Of a stretch of 64,000 nt of DNA, positions 8,570 to 17,609 are shown piece after piece. This stretch comes from an uncultured Lachnospiraceae bacterium (GTDB lineage Bacteria; Bacillota; Clostridia; Lachnospirales; Lachnospiraceae). The notes under the pieces were generated by a model, which saw only the letters and a list, made by a program, of their open reading frames with translations, searched no databases and was not told the origin of the DNA. The DNA lies in NCBI GenBank assembly GCA_946615865.1, contig CAMOIJ010000008.1:20059-84058 (forward strand). The letters are read 5' to 3'. The position numbers and the translations under genes were made by a program. The first letter of the stretch is position 1. Each line of letters starts with the position of its first letter.

Positions 8570-8633
8570 AAAGGCTGTCGCAAGATGATAAGCGGCCCGG
8601 TGGGGCGGTTTGTCGGCTTGCGGGGCCTTTTTT
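8570..8633 (+). terminator. Terminator of the metal-efflux operon
   Basis: AAAGGC..CGCAAG (8570-8583) pairs with CTTGCG..GCCTTT (8617-8630) across an internal bulge, enclosing a GC-rich sub-hairpin and ending in six T. Good intrinsic terminator geometry. Confidence 0.75.
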
Positions 8634-8684
8634 GTGTGCTCTGGTGTTATCTGCCTTCCTGGTTTGCCGGGTGTCTGGCTGAAT

Positions 8685-9180
8685 GGGCAAAAAATTTCCA
8701 TCCATTATGGGGCGTCGTCAAATTGGATGGTGTGGTTAAGGCTTGTTAGGCTTGAACGGGCACAAATTTTCCATCCTCTTTGGCGTGTCGTCAAAATTGG
8801 ATGGTGCTTTATGACTTATCTGGCACAAGCTCTACATCCGATTGCCGTCTCGATTGAATCCGATGGTGTGAAAAAAGCTTGTTGAGCACAAACTCTACAT
8901 CCGATTACGTCTTCAGCCATATCCGATGGTATGCATGCTAAGGAAAGCTCAAATTTATTACATCCATCTACGCTTTCGATCAAATCCGATGGTATACCTG
9001 CCTGAAATGCTCAAATTCTCTACATCCGATCACGCTTTCAGCCATATCCGATGGTAGATTTTCGAATGAACGCTTTAAAACGCTACATCGACTTTAGGAT
9101 ATCGCCAAATCGGATGGTACGGTTCAAATATCTGGTACAAACACTACATCCATTCTTGTGTTCGTCAATATCAGATGGAT
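8685..9180. repeat. Eight degenerate tandem repeats, 62-73 bp period
   Basis: Eight units begin near 8698, 8771, 8835, 8899, 8961, 9023, 9085 and 9147 (steps 73, 64, 64, 62, 62, 62, 62). Each has a GxxCAAA-like lead, a left half-site (CCATCC or ACATCCGAT), an 18-27-bp middle with CGTCTTC/CGCTTTC flavour, and a right half-site (GGATGG or ATCCGATGGT). In the first two units the half-sites are perfect inverted repeats; in later units one C-C mismatch breaks the stem, so the halves read partly as direct ATCCGAT repeats. Not a CRISPR: units are divergent throughout and there are no unique spacers between constant repeats. Confidence 0.75.
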
Positions 9181-9285
9181 TGACCGAAAATAAGACTAAT
9201 TATAGACATTTCAAATGAAAAGCGAGCTCAGAAAAAATGATATAATAAACACATTATTTTCAATCATAACCGGAGAGACAAAACC

Positions 9286-12200
9286 ATGAGAAAAACTGTA
9301 ATTGCTCTGGCAATGTGTGTAACCTTAGCCTTTTCGTCAAAAAGTGCCGCGTTTGCGGTATTTCAAACAACTACACCCGCTTCCGCAGCTGACGTGCAGA
9401 AATCATATGTCGAAGGGGAAGCCCTCGCGATCGTCAAAGGAGATATACAGCTGAAAGGACCAGGCAAAGTCGAGCGCATTGCGCAGGTCAGCTCATTGGC
9501 TCTTCAGGACGTCCTTGAAGAGTGGGATGATAGCGAGGTCTTGACCAAAGAGAGCAGGCGACAGTTCGAAGAGGATGAGACCTTCGCGATCTGGAGCGTC
9601 AGTGACCGTAATCAGACGACAGAGGAAATTCTGCGAGAGCTTCGGACTGATCCGGATGTGATCGCCGCGGAACCGAATTATATCGCTTATGCCGCGAATG
9701 AAGAAGAGGCGGAAGCAGAGCCGGAAGAAGCGGTGGAAGCCGCGGAAGCGGAGACGGAAGAACCGGAAGCCGACAACACCGAACCCACAGTAACCAAGGG
9801 AGACCTCTCACCTATGCAGTGGTCAAATGGCAGCCCGGGTTCGGAAGCGCCCGCGATCTATACCACCCCTCTTTCGCCGACAGCCGGCTACACTATGGAG
9901 GTGCCCGGCTGGCAGGAAGGGCGGACGAACCTGAATGCCCCGGCTAACGCGGGAGGCACGATCTGCATAATGGATACCGGTGTTGATACGGACCACCCCG
10001 ATCTGCAAGGCGTGCTCTACGAGTTTACGCCGGAGCAGCAGGCGAAGTATGGCTGCGGCAAGTACGGCTATAACGCCAGCGGCGACGGACGGCCGGAGAA
10101 TGAGCAGAAAGCGACTGATTCCCACGGCACGCATGTGGCGGGCATTATTGCCGCGAACTGGAACGGTGAAGGAACATCCGGTATTGCCAACGGAGTCAAA
10201 ATATTCTCCGTCAATGTATTTGGCGGAAACGGGACGGAGCAGGATTTGAGATCCGTCGTCAAAGGATTTCAGTTTCTTGTGGATGTGGCGCAGGAAGTCA
10301 ACCTCAAGGCAGTCAACTGCTCCTGGGGCACGGCGCAGTCCATATTTATTCTCTCTGTCATGATGGATGAGCTTGGCCGCAAAGGGGTTAATACCGTCAT
10401 TGCCTCCGGAAACCGCTATTGCGACCTGGATGAGTCTATCGACCTGGGCAGTATGACCAACAGTGAATACGTGATCGTTGTGGACGCCGCGTCTATGGAT
10501 GGAAAGATGACGGATTTTTCATGCTGGGGCCAGGGCACGACGGATGTCTTTGCGCCGGGCGGCGGGATCCTCTCTTCTGTTACACAGATCATCCGAGAGG
10601 ATATGATGGACGAGGTCTACAGCTATCAGGACAACACGCGCTTTATTCCCGAAGTGACGCCCGAGGAACATCTGCTGTCCGGGATCGAGCGCTTTGATGA
10701 AGAAGAGCCGGGCGTGCGCTTTTTTGACGCAAATCCGGCGCTGAGCGGGGAGGCCAAAGAGATCGGAGAGATCAATACAGCAAACGGCTTCGACGACAAA
10801 CGGGCAGCGGCAGTGCACCTTTCTGATCTCAAGAAGGAGGCGCAGCGGGAGCACTCCGGCTTCTCCGCGATTAACGGATATGTATATATGGCGATCCCGG
10901 TGCCTTCCGGGGAAAACGCCGAGTGGATCAGTGTCAAAACAGCGATGAGCGACGGTTTTAAACCTAACGGCGGGATCGATTCGATCACCTGCAAAGGCGT
11001 GGACGGCGAGCCAGTCGAGATCGACTGCCTGTGCTCTGGCGCGCTGAAGAAGGGTTATGAGACAGGTGCCTTCAGCAATATTTATCAGTGTCAGTGGGCA
11101 CAGCTCAGCTTCAATGTAAAGGGCTTTATCGATGCGTCGAACGAGCTCCATGAAATGCTTCAGAAGGGCATGGAACAGGAGAAGATAAATAACCTCGGGA
11201 TTGCCGATTACAAGGATCCCGGCGAGATCACAGGCATCTATGAGTGGGAGGACCAGGGACAGACTTACCTGATCGCGCGGATCGGGATCGGTCATGTCGC
11301 AAAGGACAGCCGATCATATGAGAGCACACAGGATACCACTCTCTATTTTGACAACGCGGCAGCTGGCGATGCAGATGCTTATACGGGCGCCTATATGTTC
11401 ATGTCCGGCACATCGATGGCGGCGCCGGCGGTGACCGGGTGCCTTGGCGTGATCGCGAAGGATGAGCCCGCGAATGCTTCGCTTTCGGAGGAAGAACTCA
11501 TGGAAGCGGCGCGCGGAAGAGCTGCCAAACTTCTTGCAGCAGTTGACTATGACGAGGCTCTCTCCGGGCTCTGCAGCACAGGCGGCAGGGTCAATCTGCA
11601 CGGACAGTCGGAATTTGTCCGCAAGGCACCTTTGATCAGCAGGGCACAGGTGGAGGACCGTGTTCTGGAGCTGTCGGGATGGTATTTTGGCCAGGAAGGA
11701 ACACTGGCAATAGACGGCGCAGAAATCGAAACGCAGACGTGGCAGGACAACATAATCACGGCGGATATCCGCGCACTTCCTAACGGATCGCATGTGGCGG
11801 CGGTCACAAATGCGGACGGCGCGGTGAACAGGGCAGTGTTCAGTACTTCCTCTCAGGACGCGGAAGGGCGCATGCTCTTTGAAAGATCCCACAGCCTTCC
11901 CATTAACGATCCTGCGTTTATCGCGGACCAAAGCGACCGCATCTACGGACCGATGGCGATAAGCGGCGGAAAGATCTACACGATGGCGGAGACGGCCAAG
12001 TACAAAATAGCGCAGGCAATATGGTGCTATGATATCGAGGAGGACAGCTGGGCTCGGCTTCCATTGCCCGAAGGATGCGATCCGCAGTCGATCAGAGACG
12101 GGGACTTTGCTTCTTTGCGTGACAGACTATACCTGTATGGTATACACCTTTCAACGGATGAATCCGGATTGAACGTGAGCAGAGGATGCCTGTGGCGCTA

Positions 12201-13098
12201 TGAGCCTTACGGAGATTTTTGGGAACAACTGGAGATTCCTTTACCTGATAACGCCGAAGGCATCTGCGCGCTGGGAGACGAACTCTTTGTGGTGGGCGGC
12301 AGTGTTTATGACATGCAGCTCGAAGGAGCGCCTGCCGATAGTGATGGAGCTTACAACGCCGGTTTCTACAAGGCGGACCTGGCACGCGGCGCGCTTGTCC
12401 GGGTCGGAGGGAAGCTTCCTGATGATGCCGCGATGGTCAACACGAAGGTTGCATCGGGCAAAGACAGGATGTACATTTACGCGGAAATTGACGAAAGCTA
12501 TTATGATGATACCGGGGAAACTCCGGCAAGTGGAGCAGAATACAGCAAGACAGTTTCAGGTGGAGTGCTTTACCGCGTCGCCTATGATGGCGCTGAGAAC
12601 AAGATCAGTTTCGAGGATCTGACGGGCACTCTCAATAAAACATTGGGGGATGGCCTGCGCACGGAATATGAGTACAAGATGAGAGCGGATACACCGGGCG
12701 AGCACTTCGCGATCGCGGGCCTTGATACGGGTGTCGCGATCATCGGATCTTCCGTAAACGGCGAAGATGTGCATATCATCTACGATACCGACGAGAAAGC
12801 TGTGCTTTACGACAGAGCTACTTGCTATCACAAGGCTTATGATCCGATCGCAGCTTCCGACGGCAGAAGGCTTTACGTGATCGGTTACAATGGAACAGAG
12901 CCGGATGTGATGTATTTCCGGTCTCAGGAGATTACGCCGCAGGCAGCGGCGAACGAAAGCGGCGCGCCCGGAGGAACCGGCGGCGTCAGCAGCGGCGGAA
13001 TGGACCCCACGGTCATCGGCGGAGTGACTATCGGATTGTTTGCAGCTATGGTCGTTGTGCTCTCGATCACGCGCAGGAAGAGCAGAACAGGGGAGTGA
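9286..13098 (+). CDS. Cell-surface S8 (subtilisin-like) serine protease
   Basis: 1270 residues: signal peptide (1-24), propeptide ending near the motif IAAEPNYIAY, an acidic Glu/Ala-rich linker, then a subtilase domain with catalytic D230 (MDTGVD), H280 (SHGTHVAG) and S710 (SGTSMAAP) and oxyanion Asn N376 (ASGN). N376 and S710 are about 334 residues apart, against about 66 in subtilisin, so some 270 residues are inserted within the fold. After the protease come an IPT/TIG-like beta domain (about 780-860), a kelch-like propeller region (about 880-1210), and a C-terminal membrane helix followed by RRKSR. A surface-anchored protease acting on external proteins; substrate unknown. Confidence 0.92.
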   Translation: MRKTVIALAMCVTLAFSSKSAAFAVFQTTTPASAADVQKSYVEGEALAIVKGDIQLKGPGKVERIAQVSSLALQDVLEEWDDSEVLTKESRRQFEEDETFAIWSVSDRNQTTEEILRELRTDPDVIAAEPNYIAYAANEEEAEAEPEEAVEAAEAETEEPEADNTEPTVTKGDLSPMQWSNGSPGSEAPAIYTTPLSPTAGYTMEVPGWQEGRTNLNAPANAGGTICIMDTGVDTDHPDLQGVLYEFTPEQQAKYGCGKYGYNASGDGRPENEQKATDSHGTHVAGIIAANWNGEGTSGIANGVKIFSVNVFGGNGTEQDLRSVVKGFQFLVDVAQEVNLKAVNCSWGTAQSIFILSVMMDELGRKGVNTVIASGNRYCDLDESIDLGSMTNSEYVIVVDAASMDGKMTDFSCWGQGTTDVFAPGGGILSSVTQIIREDMMDEVYSYQDNTRFIPEVTPEEHLLSGIERFDEEEPGVRFFDANPALSGEAKEIGEINTANGFDDKRAAAVHLSDLKKEAQREHSGFSAINGYVYMAIPVPSGENAEWISVKTAMSDGFKPNGGIDSITCKGVDGEPVEIDCLCSGALKKGYETGAFSNIYQCQWAQLSFNVKGFIDASNELHEMLQKGMEQEKINNLGIADYKDPGEITGIYEWEDQGQTYLIARIGIGHVAKDSRSYESTQDTTLYFDNAAAGDADAYTGAYMFMSGTSMAAPAVTGCLGVIAKDEPANASLSEEELMEAARGRAAKLLAAVDYDEALSGLCSTGGRVNLHGQSEFVRKAPLISRAQVEDRVLELSGWYFGQEGTLAIDGAEIETQTWQDNIITADIRALPNGSHVAAVTNADGAVNRAVFSTSSQDAEGRMLFERSHSLPINDPAFIADQSDRIYGPMAISGGKIYTMAETAKYKIAQAIWCYDIEEDSWARLPLPEGCDPQSIRDGDFASLRDRLYLYGIHLSTDESGLNVSRGCLWRYEPYGDFWEQLEIPLPDNAEGICALGDELFVVGGSVYDMQLEGAPADSDGAYNAGFYKADLARGALVRVGGKLPDDAAMVNTKVASGKDRMYIYAEIDESYYDDTGETPASGAEYSKTVSGGVLYRVAYDGAENKISFEDLTGTLNKTLGDGLRTEYEYKMRADTPGEHFAIAGLDTGVAIIGSSVNGEDVHIIYDTDEKAVLYDRATCYHKAYDPIAASDGRRLYVIGYNGTEPDVMYFRSQEITPQAAANESGAPGGTGGVSSGGMDPTVIGGVTIGLFAAMVVVLSITRRKSRTGE

Positions 13099-13157
13099 TC
13101 GGAGGCTCCTTGAACGAGTCAATCAAGGGAGAGAATTACGATCCATAGTAGTAAGGT

Positions 13158-13219
13158 CAGGCGGAAAGGACACCGGCACTTTGTTAAAAAGTGCATTTAA
13201 TGGTTGTTTTTTCCGCCTG
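13158..13219 (+). terminator. Hairpin downstream of the subtilase
   Basis: CAGGCGGAAA (13158-13167) pairs with TTTCCGCCTG (13210-13219) around an inner hairpin GCACTTT/AAAGTGC (13176-13194). A T-run precedes the closing arm. Plausible transcription end for the protease before the tRNA. Confidence 0.6.
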
Positions 13220-13262
13220 TTTACAGTAAGATACTATTTGTCGAATGAAAATCATATGACAT

Positions 13263-13335
13263 GGGGGCGTAGCTCAGTTGGGAGAGCGCGACACTGGCAG
13301 TGTTGAGGTCATGGGTTCAAGTCCCACCGTCTCCA
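13263..13335 (+). tRNA. tRNA-Ala (anticodon GGC)
   Basis: 73 bases with acceptor stem GGGGGCG/CGTCTCC, D-loop AGCTCAGTTGGGAGAGC, anticodon loop CTGGCAG (U33, GGC, A37) and T-loop TTCAAGT. The 3' CCA is not encoded. It is the probable integration site of the island whose integrase lies next to it, with the 3' half of the tRNA serving as the attachment core. Confidence 0.9.
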
Positions 13336-13351
13336 TTTTTGGGTTAATATG

Positions 13352-13398
13352 AAGTCCGAAAAGTGCTTTATTTAAAGGCTTTTCGGGCTTTATATTTT
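13352..13398. terminator. Terminator between tRNA-Ala and integrase
   Basis: AAGTCCGAAAAG (13352-13363) and CTTTTCGGGCTT (13379-13390) form a 12-bp stem with one G-T pair, followed by TATATTTTT. It ends tRNA transcription and its far arm touches the integrase stop codon, so it may serve both directions. Confidence 0.75.
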
Positions 13399-14793
13399 TG
13401 TAAAAACTTCCGGGTGACTCGAATCTGCGTCCGGGTGACTCTTGCCTGGAAATCTAATCACCTGACAGTTCAAATTCAAATCCGAAGCATCTTCTTTAAC
13501 GGGATCAAGACGGAGTTCATCAATTTTTCCAAGTTTGCAGGATTTTTCTTCCATACGGTTGCGGTTCTTAATATAAACATTTTCCGTAGTACTGATATCC
13601 GTATGCCCCATCTGCTCAATGATCATCTGATCGTCAATGTCAGCCGCCTTTAATATGGATGCGTATGTCTTCCGGAATTTGTGGGGAGGCTTATAGCTTA
13701 TTCCCAATTCGGCACATATTTTCTTCAGATGTCTTCTTACCTGGCTGGCACGGACTCGTTCTCCTACATAGCGTTCTCTGTATCTCCCCGGTTCCTGCTT
13801 GAACAGATATCCACCGCCGGTTTTCTCGGAAATGTCTTTAATTCCACGTACCCATTCAAGAGAGTTTTCAGGAATCGCAACACGCCTGACTCCTGCATCA
13901 GTTTTAGCCCCTTCTTTGATAGTCTCCCGCTGTCTTCCTGTTTCATCCGCTTGTGTTTCTGTACGTCGGACATAAATACAATGTTCATCAAGATCAATAT
14001 CCTCTGCAAGCAGAGCCGCACACTCACCGATCCGTTCGCCAGTTATGATTGCCAGTAGGATACAGCGTGTATATGGATCAGGATTAGTAAGGCAGTAGGT
14101 TTTCAGTGCCTGTAGTTCATCGGGGTAGTATACCTCGTCCTCTGTGGAATGTTTTGAATGACGAAATCCATGCATATCTGTACGAACATGGGAGATGACC
14201 TCATCAGAAGTATATGAGATAATGCCTTCATCTTCTGCTTGGTCAATAATCCCTTTCACTATGCATTTGACACGCCCTAACTCCTTTGCAGAAATCTTTC
14301 TCTTAAGATCCTCTTTTGTTGGACTGCCTGCTTCATAAATGCCTTGGAGAAATGCGGTCCACTCTTTACGAGTGATCCTTCTCATAGGCATCTTATTGAT
14401 GTCTGCGCTTTTTATATATTTATCACAGGTCTTGCGATACCGAAGGGCAGTTGCACCCTGGATCACGCCTTTTTCAAGTCGGGAGGTATTCCATTCAGTA
14501 AAGATATCTTCAGGCATTTTTCCTGTGAGTTCCTTCTCTTTTCTGATTCTTTCCTTTTGGATCTGTAGGATTTCTTTTTCTACATCTTCCCGATTCTTTC
14601 TTTTAATCCTCCTTCCACCTGGGAGTCGGCAATACCATCTGCCGCCACTTTCAAAAATCTTGTATTCATATGAATCTAATAAGTTCATTCGCTCAGTCTC
14701 CTCGTACTGCTGGCGAATGCTGCCAAGATTTATTATGCCTGTGTCAATGGCATATTTCAAGATTTCGGGGTTTATCGATAATTCCTTGGTCAT
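13390..14793 (-). CDS. int: Tyrosine-family site-specific integrase
   Basis: 467 residues. N-terminal SAM-like and arm-binding regions precede a catalytic domain with R254 (TGERIGE), H371-x-x-R374 (PHKFRKT), the GHTD box and nucleophile Y407 (TENVYIKN). It catalyses integration and excision of the island at the adjacent tRNA-Ala, reading back towards the tRNA. The start was placed at ATG 14793, eight bases after GGAGG; a GTG at 14802 overlaps that site. The ribosome-binding site lies in a hairpin (see 14802-14815). An excisionase is not obvious nearby. Confidence 0.93.
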   Translation of the reverse strand: MTKELSINPEILKYAIDTGIINLGSIRQQYEETERMNLLDSYEYKIFESGGRWYCRLPGGRRIKRKNREDVEKEILQIQKERIRKEKELTGKMPEDIFTEWNTSRLEKGVIQGATALRYRKTCDKYIKSADINKMPMRRITRKEWTAFLQGIYEAGSPTKEDLKRKISAKELGRVKCIVKGIIDQAEDEGIISYTSDEVISHVRTDMHGFRHSKHSTEDEVYYPDELQALKTYCLTNPDPYTRCILLAIITGERIGECAALLAEDIDLDEHCIYVRRTETQADETGRQRETIKEGAKTDAGVRRVAIPENSLEWVRGIKDISEKTGGGYLFKQEPGRYRERYVGERVRASQVRRHLKKICAELGISYKPPHKFRKTYASILKAADIDDQMIIEQMGHTDISTTENVYIKNRNRMEEKSCKLGKIDELRLDPVKEDASDLNLNCQVIRFPGKSHPDADSSHPEVFTKI

Positions 14794-14801
14794 CTTTTTC
14801 A

Positions 14802-14815
14802 CCTCCGTATGGAGG
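14802..14815 (-). promoter_or_regulatory. Hairpin hiding the integrase ribosome-binding site
   Basis: On the minus strand CCTCC (14815-14811), a four-base loop ATAC and GGAGG (14806-14802) form a perfect stem, and the second arm is the Shine-Dalgarno sequence of the integrase. Pairing would mask it and keep integrase expression low. Confidence 0.6.
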
Positions 14816-15132
14816 ATGAAAGAAAAGGTAATAATTTTGCTATTTATGAACGAAGCTACTTGTTTGATTACAAAAAGCTCGAATAGGCTTAAACGCTGTC
14901 AGAGGTGAAAGATGGATAGACACAATTAAAATCATCCAATTTCCAGGCTGACACGTAAATGTCTAATTAGACGATTCTGTACCGGATAATAGGTTCTCCA
15001 GAGAGAATGGGGGAGCACACTTGAGCAGAAATTATCCACTTTGCTAAAATAACAGAGTGTATACGGGCTAATATGATGCGAGTAATCTATGATCAGAAAA
15101 CGACCAATATGATAACTGCGGAAAAGAAGAGT

Positions 15133-15167
15133 AAAAAAAGGGGAAGCCGAATGTGATTGGCGTCCCC
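15133..15167 (-). terminator. Terminator of the VapE gene
   Basis: On the minus strand GGGGACGCC (15167-15159) pairs with GGCTTCCCC (15148-15140), followed by seven T (15139-15133). Classic intrinsic terminator 84 bases past the VapE stop. Confidence 0.8.
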
Positions 15168-15250
15168 GTTGTTATCTATTGTAATACGATACGAAGCATA
15201 ATTCATGCATACTGTCCGCAGGTATATGATGAAAGCTATATTTCTTCAGT

Positions 15251-16579
15251 TTATGCACAGCGCTGCCAGGCACGCTGCTTCCCGTAGCGAGGGAAGCGGT
15301 ATTTAGAATCCTTTGCGGTACCGTTGAGTCCGGCATATCGCTTCCATCCAATGATGCTTAAATTCATGACTTCAGCGATCCTGGATAGTTCTTTCTCATC
15401 TGGTAAAGCATCTTCGGAGTCCTTGAACAGGCGCTCCCAGATCATTCGGCTGCAGACGAGGTCCTCTTCGCACGTGTCAAGGAAGTCTTGGATCATGCCG
15501 GCGTTGCTGTTATCGGGCATAAGGCCGGACCGGATCACATCCAATTCATCCTGATACTCTCTGTCAAGGTCTAAGAGAAACCCATCTGTCTTGCCGATTG
15601 CTATTGCTTCCGCATAGCACTGACGGATATACTCACGAGTCTCAGCCTCGTCAGCCAGAGGATGTACTTCAGCTCTGCTCCCATCGCAGATTACCGGCAC
15701 AAAGCGTCGGTTTCCAGTTCGATCATTCGGGAGACATCGGAAAAGATTCGACGTCCCAATGAAGATCGCCTGTCTTGGGTACTTTTCAGAAAAAGTGCCG
15801 TGTGGCTGTCGATAGCTGTCATATTGCCGGCTGAGATACCCTTTGATCACATTTACGTCTTGTGTTCTCCGGATGGCGACCATTTCGCCAAGTTCACAGA
15901 TCCATCGGCCCCGTATTTTCTCATATGCTGTTTTCGTATCTCCGAAATGATCCAGGTCATCGCAGAAGTACTCATCCTCCAAGGCCAAAAATCTGCACAG
16001 AGAGCTTTTCCCTGTCCCCTGCTTGTTATCGAGGAGCGTGATGCAGTAGTCGAACTTGATCCCAGGGTTCATTACCCTCTGAATAGCTCCGTGAAACAGA
16101 AGCTTCGTGATCTCGGTCGTAAGGACAGACCTTGTTGCGCCAAGATATCTTGGGAGAAACTCGCTAAGTCGGGGTTTTCCATCCCATTCGAGATTGTTGA
16201 GAGCATCCAGGATCGGATGAAAGCCTGTCTTCTCAGCAATCAAAGCGACGGCATCTTTGATATCTTTGCCCGGACTAACTTCGTAAGCGCAGTCAATGAA
16301 GCGTCTGAGATTGGAGATGTCATTGTCACATAGAGTGTGTTCTTTCGGGTGCCAGTATACATCCTTGAGCGTAACCCGCTTGTTGAAGACGTTCATCCTG
16401 GATTTCCCTGAGAGATATGGATCCTTTTCCAGGATTTCGCAGTAGTTTGCAAAAGACTTGGCGATCATCCCGGATGAATTCTGTTTGAGCTCAATCTGTC
16501 CGCCATTCATTCTACTCAGCCCTACTGCCTGTTCCATAGTCGTAATATCGCTATTAACCGTATATAAATCCGAACTCAT
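15251..16579 (-). CDS. VapE/VirE-type P-loop ATPase of a mobile element
   Basis: 442-residue protein of the virulence-associated E family, common in integrative elements and satellite phages where it acts as a replicative primase-associated helicase. Walker A is KQGTGKSSL, followed by a Walker-B-like ICELGEM and the family signatures VYWHP, NLEWDGKPRL and GTSN. GGAGG lies six bases before ATG 16579. With the P4-type primase 11 kb away it gives the island two separate helicase genes. A polar neighbour coding for a primase is not seen directly upstream. Confidence 0.85.
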   Translation of the reverse strand: MSSDLYTVNSDITTMEQAVGLSRMNGGQIELKQNSSGMIAKSFANYCEILEKDPYLSGKSRMNVFNKRVTLKDVYWHPKEHTLCDNDISNLRRFIDCAYEVSPGKDIKDAVALIAEKTGFHPILDALNNLEWDGKPRLSEFLPRYLGATRSVLTTEITKLLFHGAIQRVMNPGIKFDYCITLLDNKQGTGKSSLCRFLALEDEYFCDDLDHFGDTKTAYEKIRGRWICELGEMVAIRRTQDVNVIKGYLSRQYDSYRQPHGTFSEKYPRQAIFIGTSNLFRCLPNDRTGNRRFVPVICDGSRAEVHPLADEAETREYIRQCYAEAIAIGKTDGFLLDLDREYQDELDVIRSGLMPDNSNAGMIQDFLDTCEEDLVCSRMIWERLFKDSEDALPDEKELSRIAEVMNLSIIGWKRYAGLNGTAKDSKYRFPRYGKQRAWQRCA

Positions 16580-16820
16580 ATTATGCCTCCATAAGTAATG
16601 TCATTGCTTAGCTATTAGTCACCAGTCCCCAGTCCCCGCTGTCCCCAGGGTATCGTTTCGATCTTTGTGCCTGTCAGGGAACCCGAGGCCTTTATGAGAA
16701 CCCGAACCCACCGGGGACAATGGGGACACTCCAAGGAACAGGGCCTCCTTGGAACAGGAGACGGGGATATTACCCCGCCTCCTCCAGAATGGTTCCTTAA
16801 AAGTCCCATTCCCATCAGAC

Positions 16821-17609
16821 TTATTCTGTATAGAGCTTGAGACCGATCCGGTTTGCCCAGGCCTGAGCCGCTTCTATCGTGGGGAATGTCATACAGTCGT
16901 CCTTGCCGAGTTCGAAATAATTGTCTTGCCTGTATCCGGCAGGTAAATAATAGATCAATTCTTCACGGTACCTTTCTTCATTTCCATCTCCGCATACAGG
17001 AAAACCATACCAGCTGTCACCGTAAAAAGCACAAAAAGCAAGTACAAATGAGCCGTTCACCAGCTTGTAAATATCTACATCTCCCCGATAGCAATAGCCC
17101 ATCATCTCTTCGCTGCACTTAATATCGAATGCAGATAAAACGTAGTTCGCAGAACGGTCATAGACAGACCGAAAGCCTTCATGCGTAGGGTTCTCGGACA
17201 AAGGCATTGTGAATGCAGTTTCCTGTTCGCCGCCTTTAATCCAGCATTGTGCAATCAGACTATCTGATTCAGTGTCCCAGTCAGGGTCCCAATAGTAGTA
17301 GAGACTGAAATTATACTCGTCAACGACAACGCCATTGCTGTCCTTGAGCAAAAAGGGGACGGTAATCTTTTCTACGTCCAGGACATCAATAGAATCATAT
17401 GTAATATGATTGCCGCGATCAGCATTCAAGATGAGAGCCCATTCTTTGAAAGACGTAGAGATGAAGGGATTTCGTGGGCCCTTCTTGTACCCGCTCCGAT
17501 CCAGCAGCGCGAACTGCTCGGGCACGGTCAGGCCCTTCAGCTCATCTAAGGAAACGATCCTGCGGATTTTGCCTTCTCTCGAATCAACAGTAACTTTCTT
17601 GTTCAACAT
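16821..17609 (-). CDS. Protein of unknown function, module gene A (copy 1)
   Basis: 262 residues, not recognised. No signal peptide or membrane helix. The first ~35 residues are identical, also at DNA level, to those of the paralogue at 18390-19202; the remaining ~225 residues are diverged but share landmarks: DEYNF, LIAQCWIKGGE, FTMPL, GFPVCGDG, the DDSMTF/DDCMTF pair and EAAQAWANR near the C terminus. AAGGAGG is six bases before the ATG. It follows gene B (17746-18051) on the same strand, so the two are likely co-transcribed. Constant-head, variable-body organisation is its most notable property. Confidence 0.8.
   Translation of the reverse strand: MLNKKVTVDSREGKIRRIVSLDELKGLTVPEQFALLDRSGYKKGPRNPFISTSFKEWALILNADRGNHITYDSIDVLDVEKITVPFLLKDSNGVVVDEYNFSLYYYWDPDWDTESDSLIAQCWIKGGEQETAFTMPLSENPTHEGFRSVYDRSANYVLSAFDIKCSEEMMGYCYRGDVDIYKLVNGSFVLAFCAFYGDSWYGFPVCGDGNEERYREELIYYLPAGYRQDNYFELGKDDCMTFPTIEAAQAWANRIGLKLYTE

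Larger units (their letters stand above)
8555..9285. other. 731-bp non-coding region before the subtilase
   Basis: Holds the ATPase operon terminator (8570-8633), the repeat array (8685-9180) and the subtilase leader. TATAAT at 9241-9246 could be a -10 box, but no good -35 box is seen at the right distance. Open frames in this stretch run through the repeats and are not believed. Confidence 0.6.
14794..15250. other. 457-bp intergenic region between integrase and VapE
   Basis: No convincing gene. Contains the hairpin over the integrase ribosome-binding site (14802-14815), a perfect 12-bp palindrome GTCTAATTAGAC at 14961-14972, a small TTCTC/GAGAA hairpin near 14995, and the terminator of the VapE gene at 15133-15167. 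The palindrome could be a regulator or integrase arm site; this is inference. Confidence 0.5.

Noticed and set aside
8610..8885. Small open frame running through the first repeats
   Set aside because: Its translation is just the repeat DNA read through; no ribosome-binding site.
8685..9180. CRISPR array
   Set aside because: Units diverge along their whole length, there is no constant repeat with unique spacers, and no cas genes are present.
13040..13306. Open frame covering the tRNA-Ala region
   Set aside because: It overlaps the end of the subtilase and the tRNA; translation of tRNA sequence (GRSSVGRA style) is a common artefact.
16615..16815. 66-codon minus-strand frame upstream of VapE
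   Set aside because: Pro/Gly/Cys-rich translation of G- and C-run sequence with no domain. A lost primase or zinc-finger gene is possible but cannot be supported.
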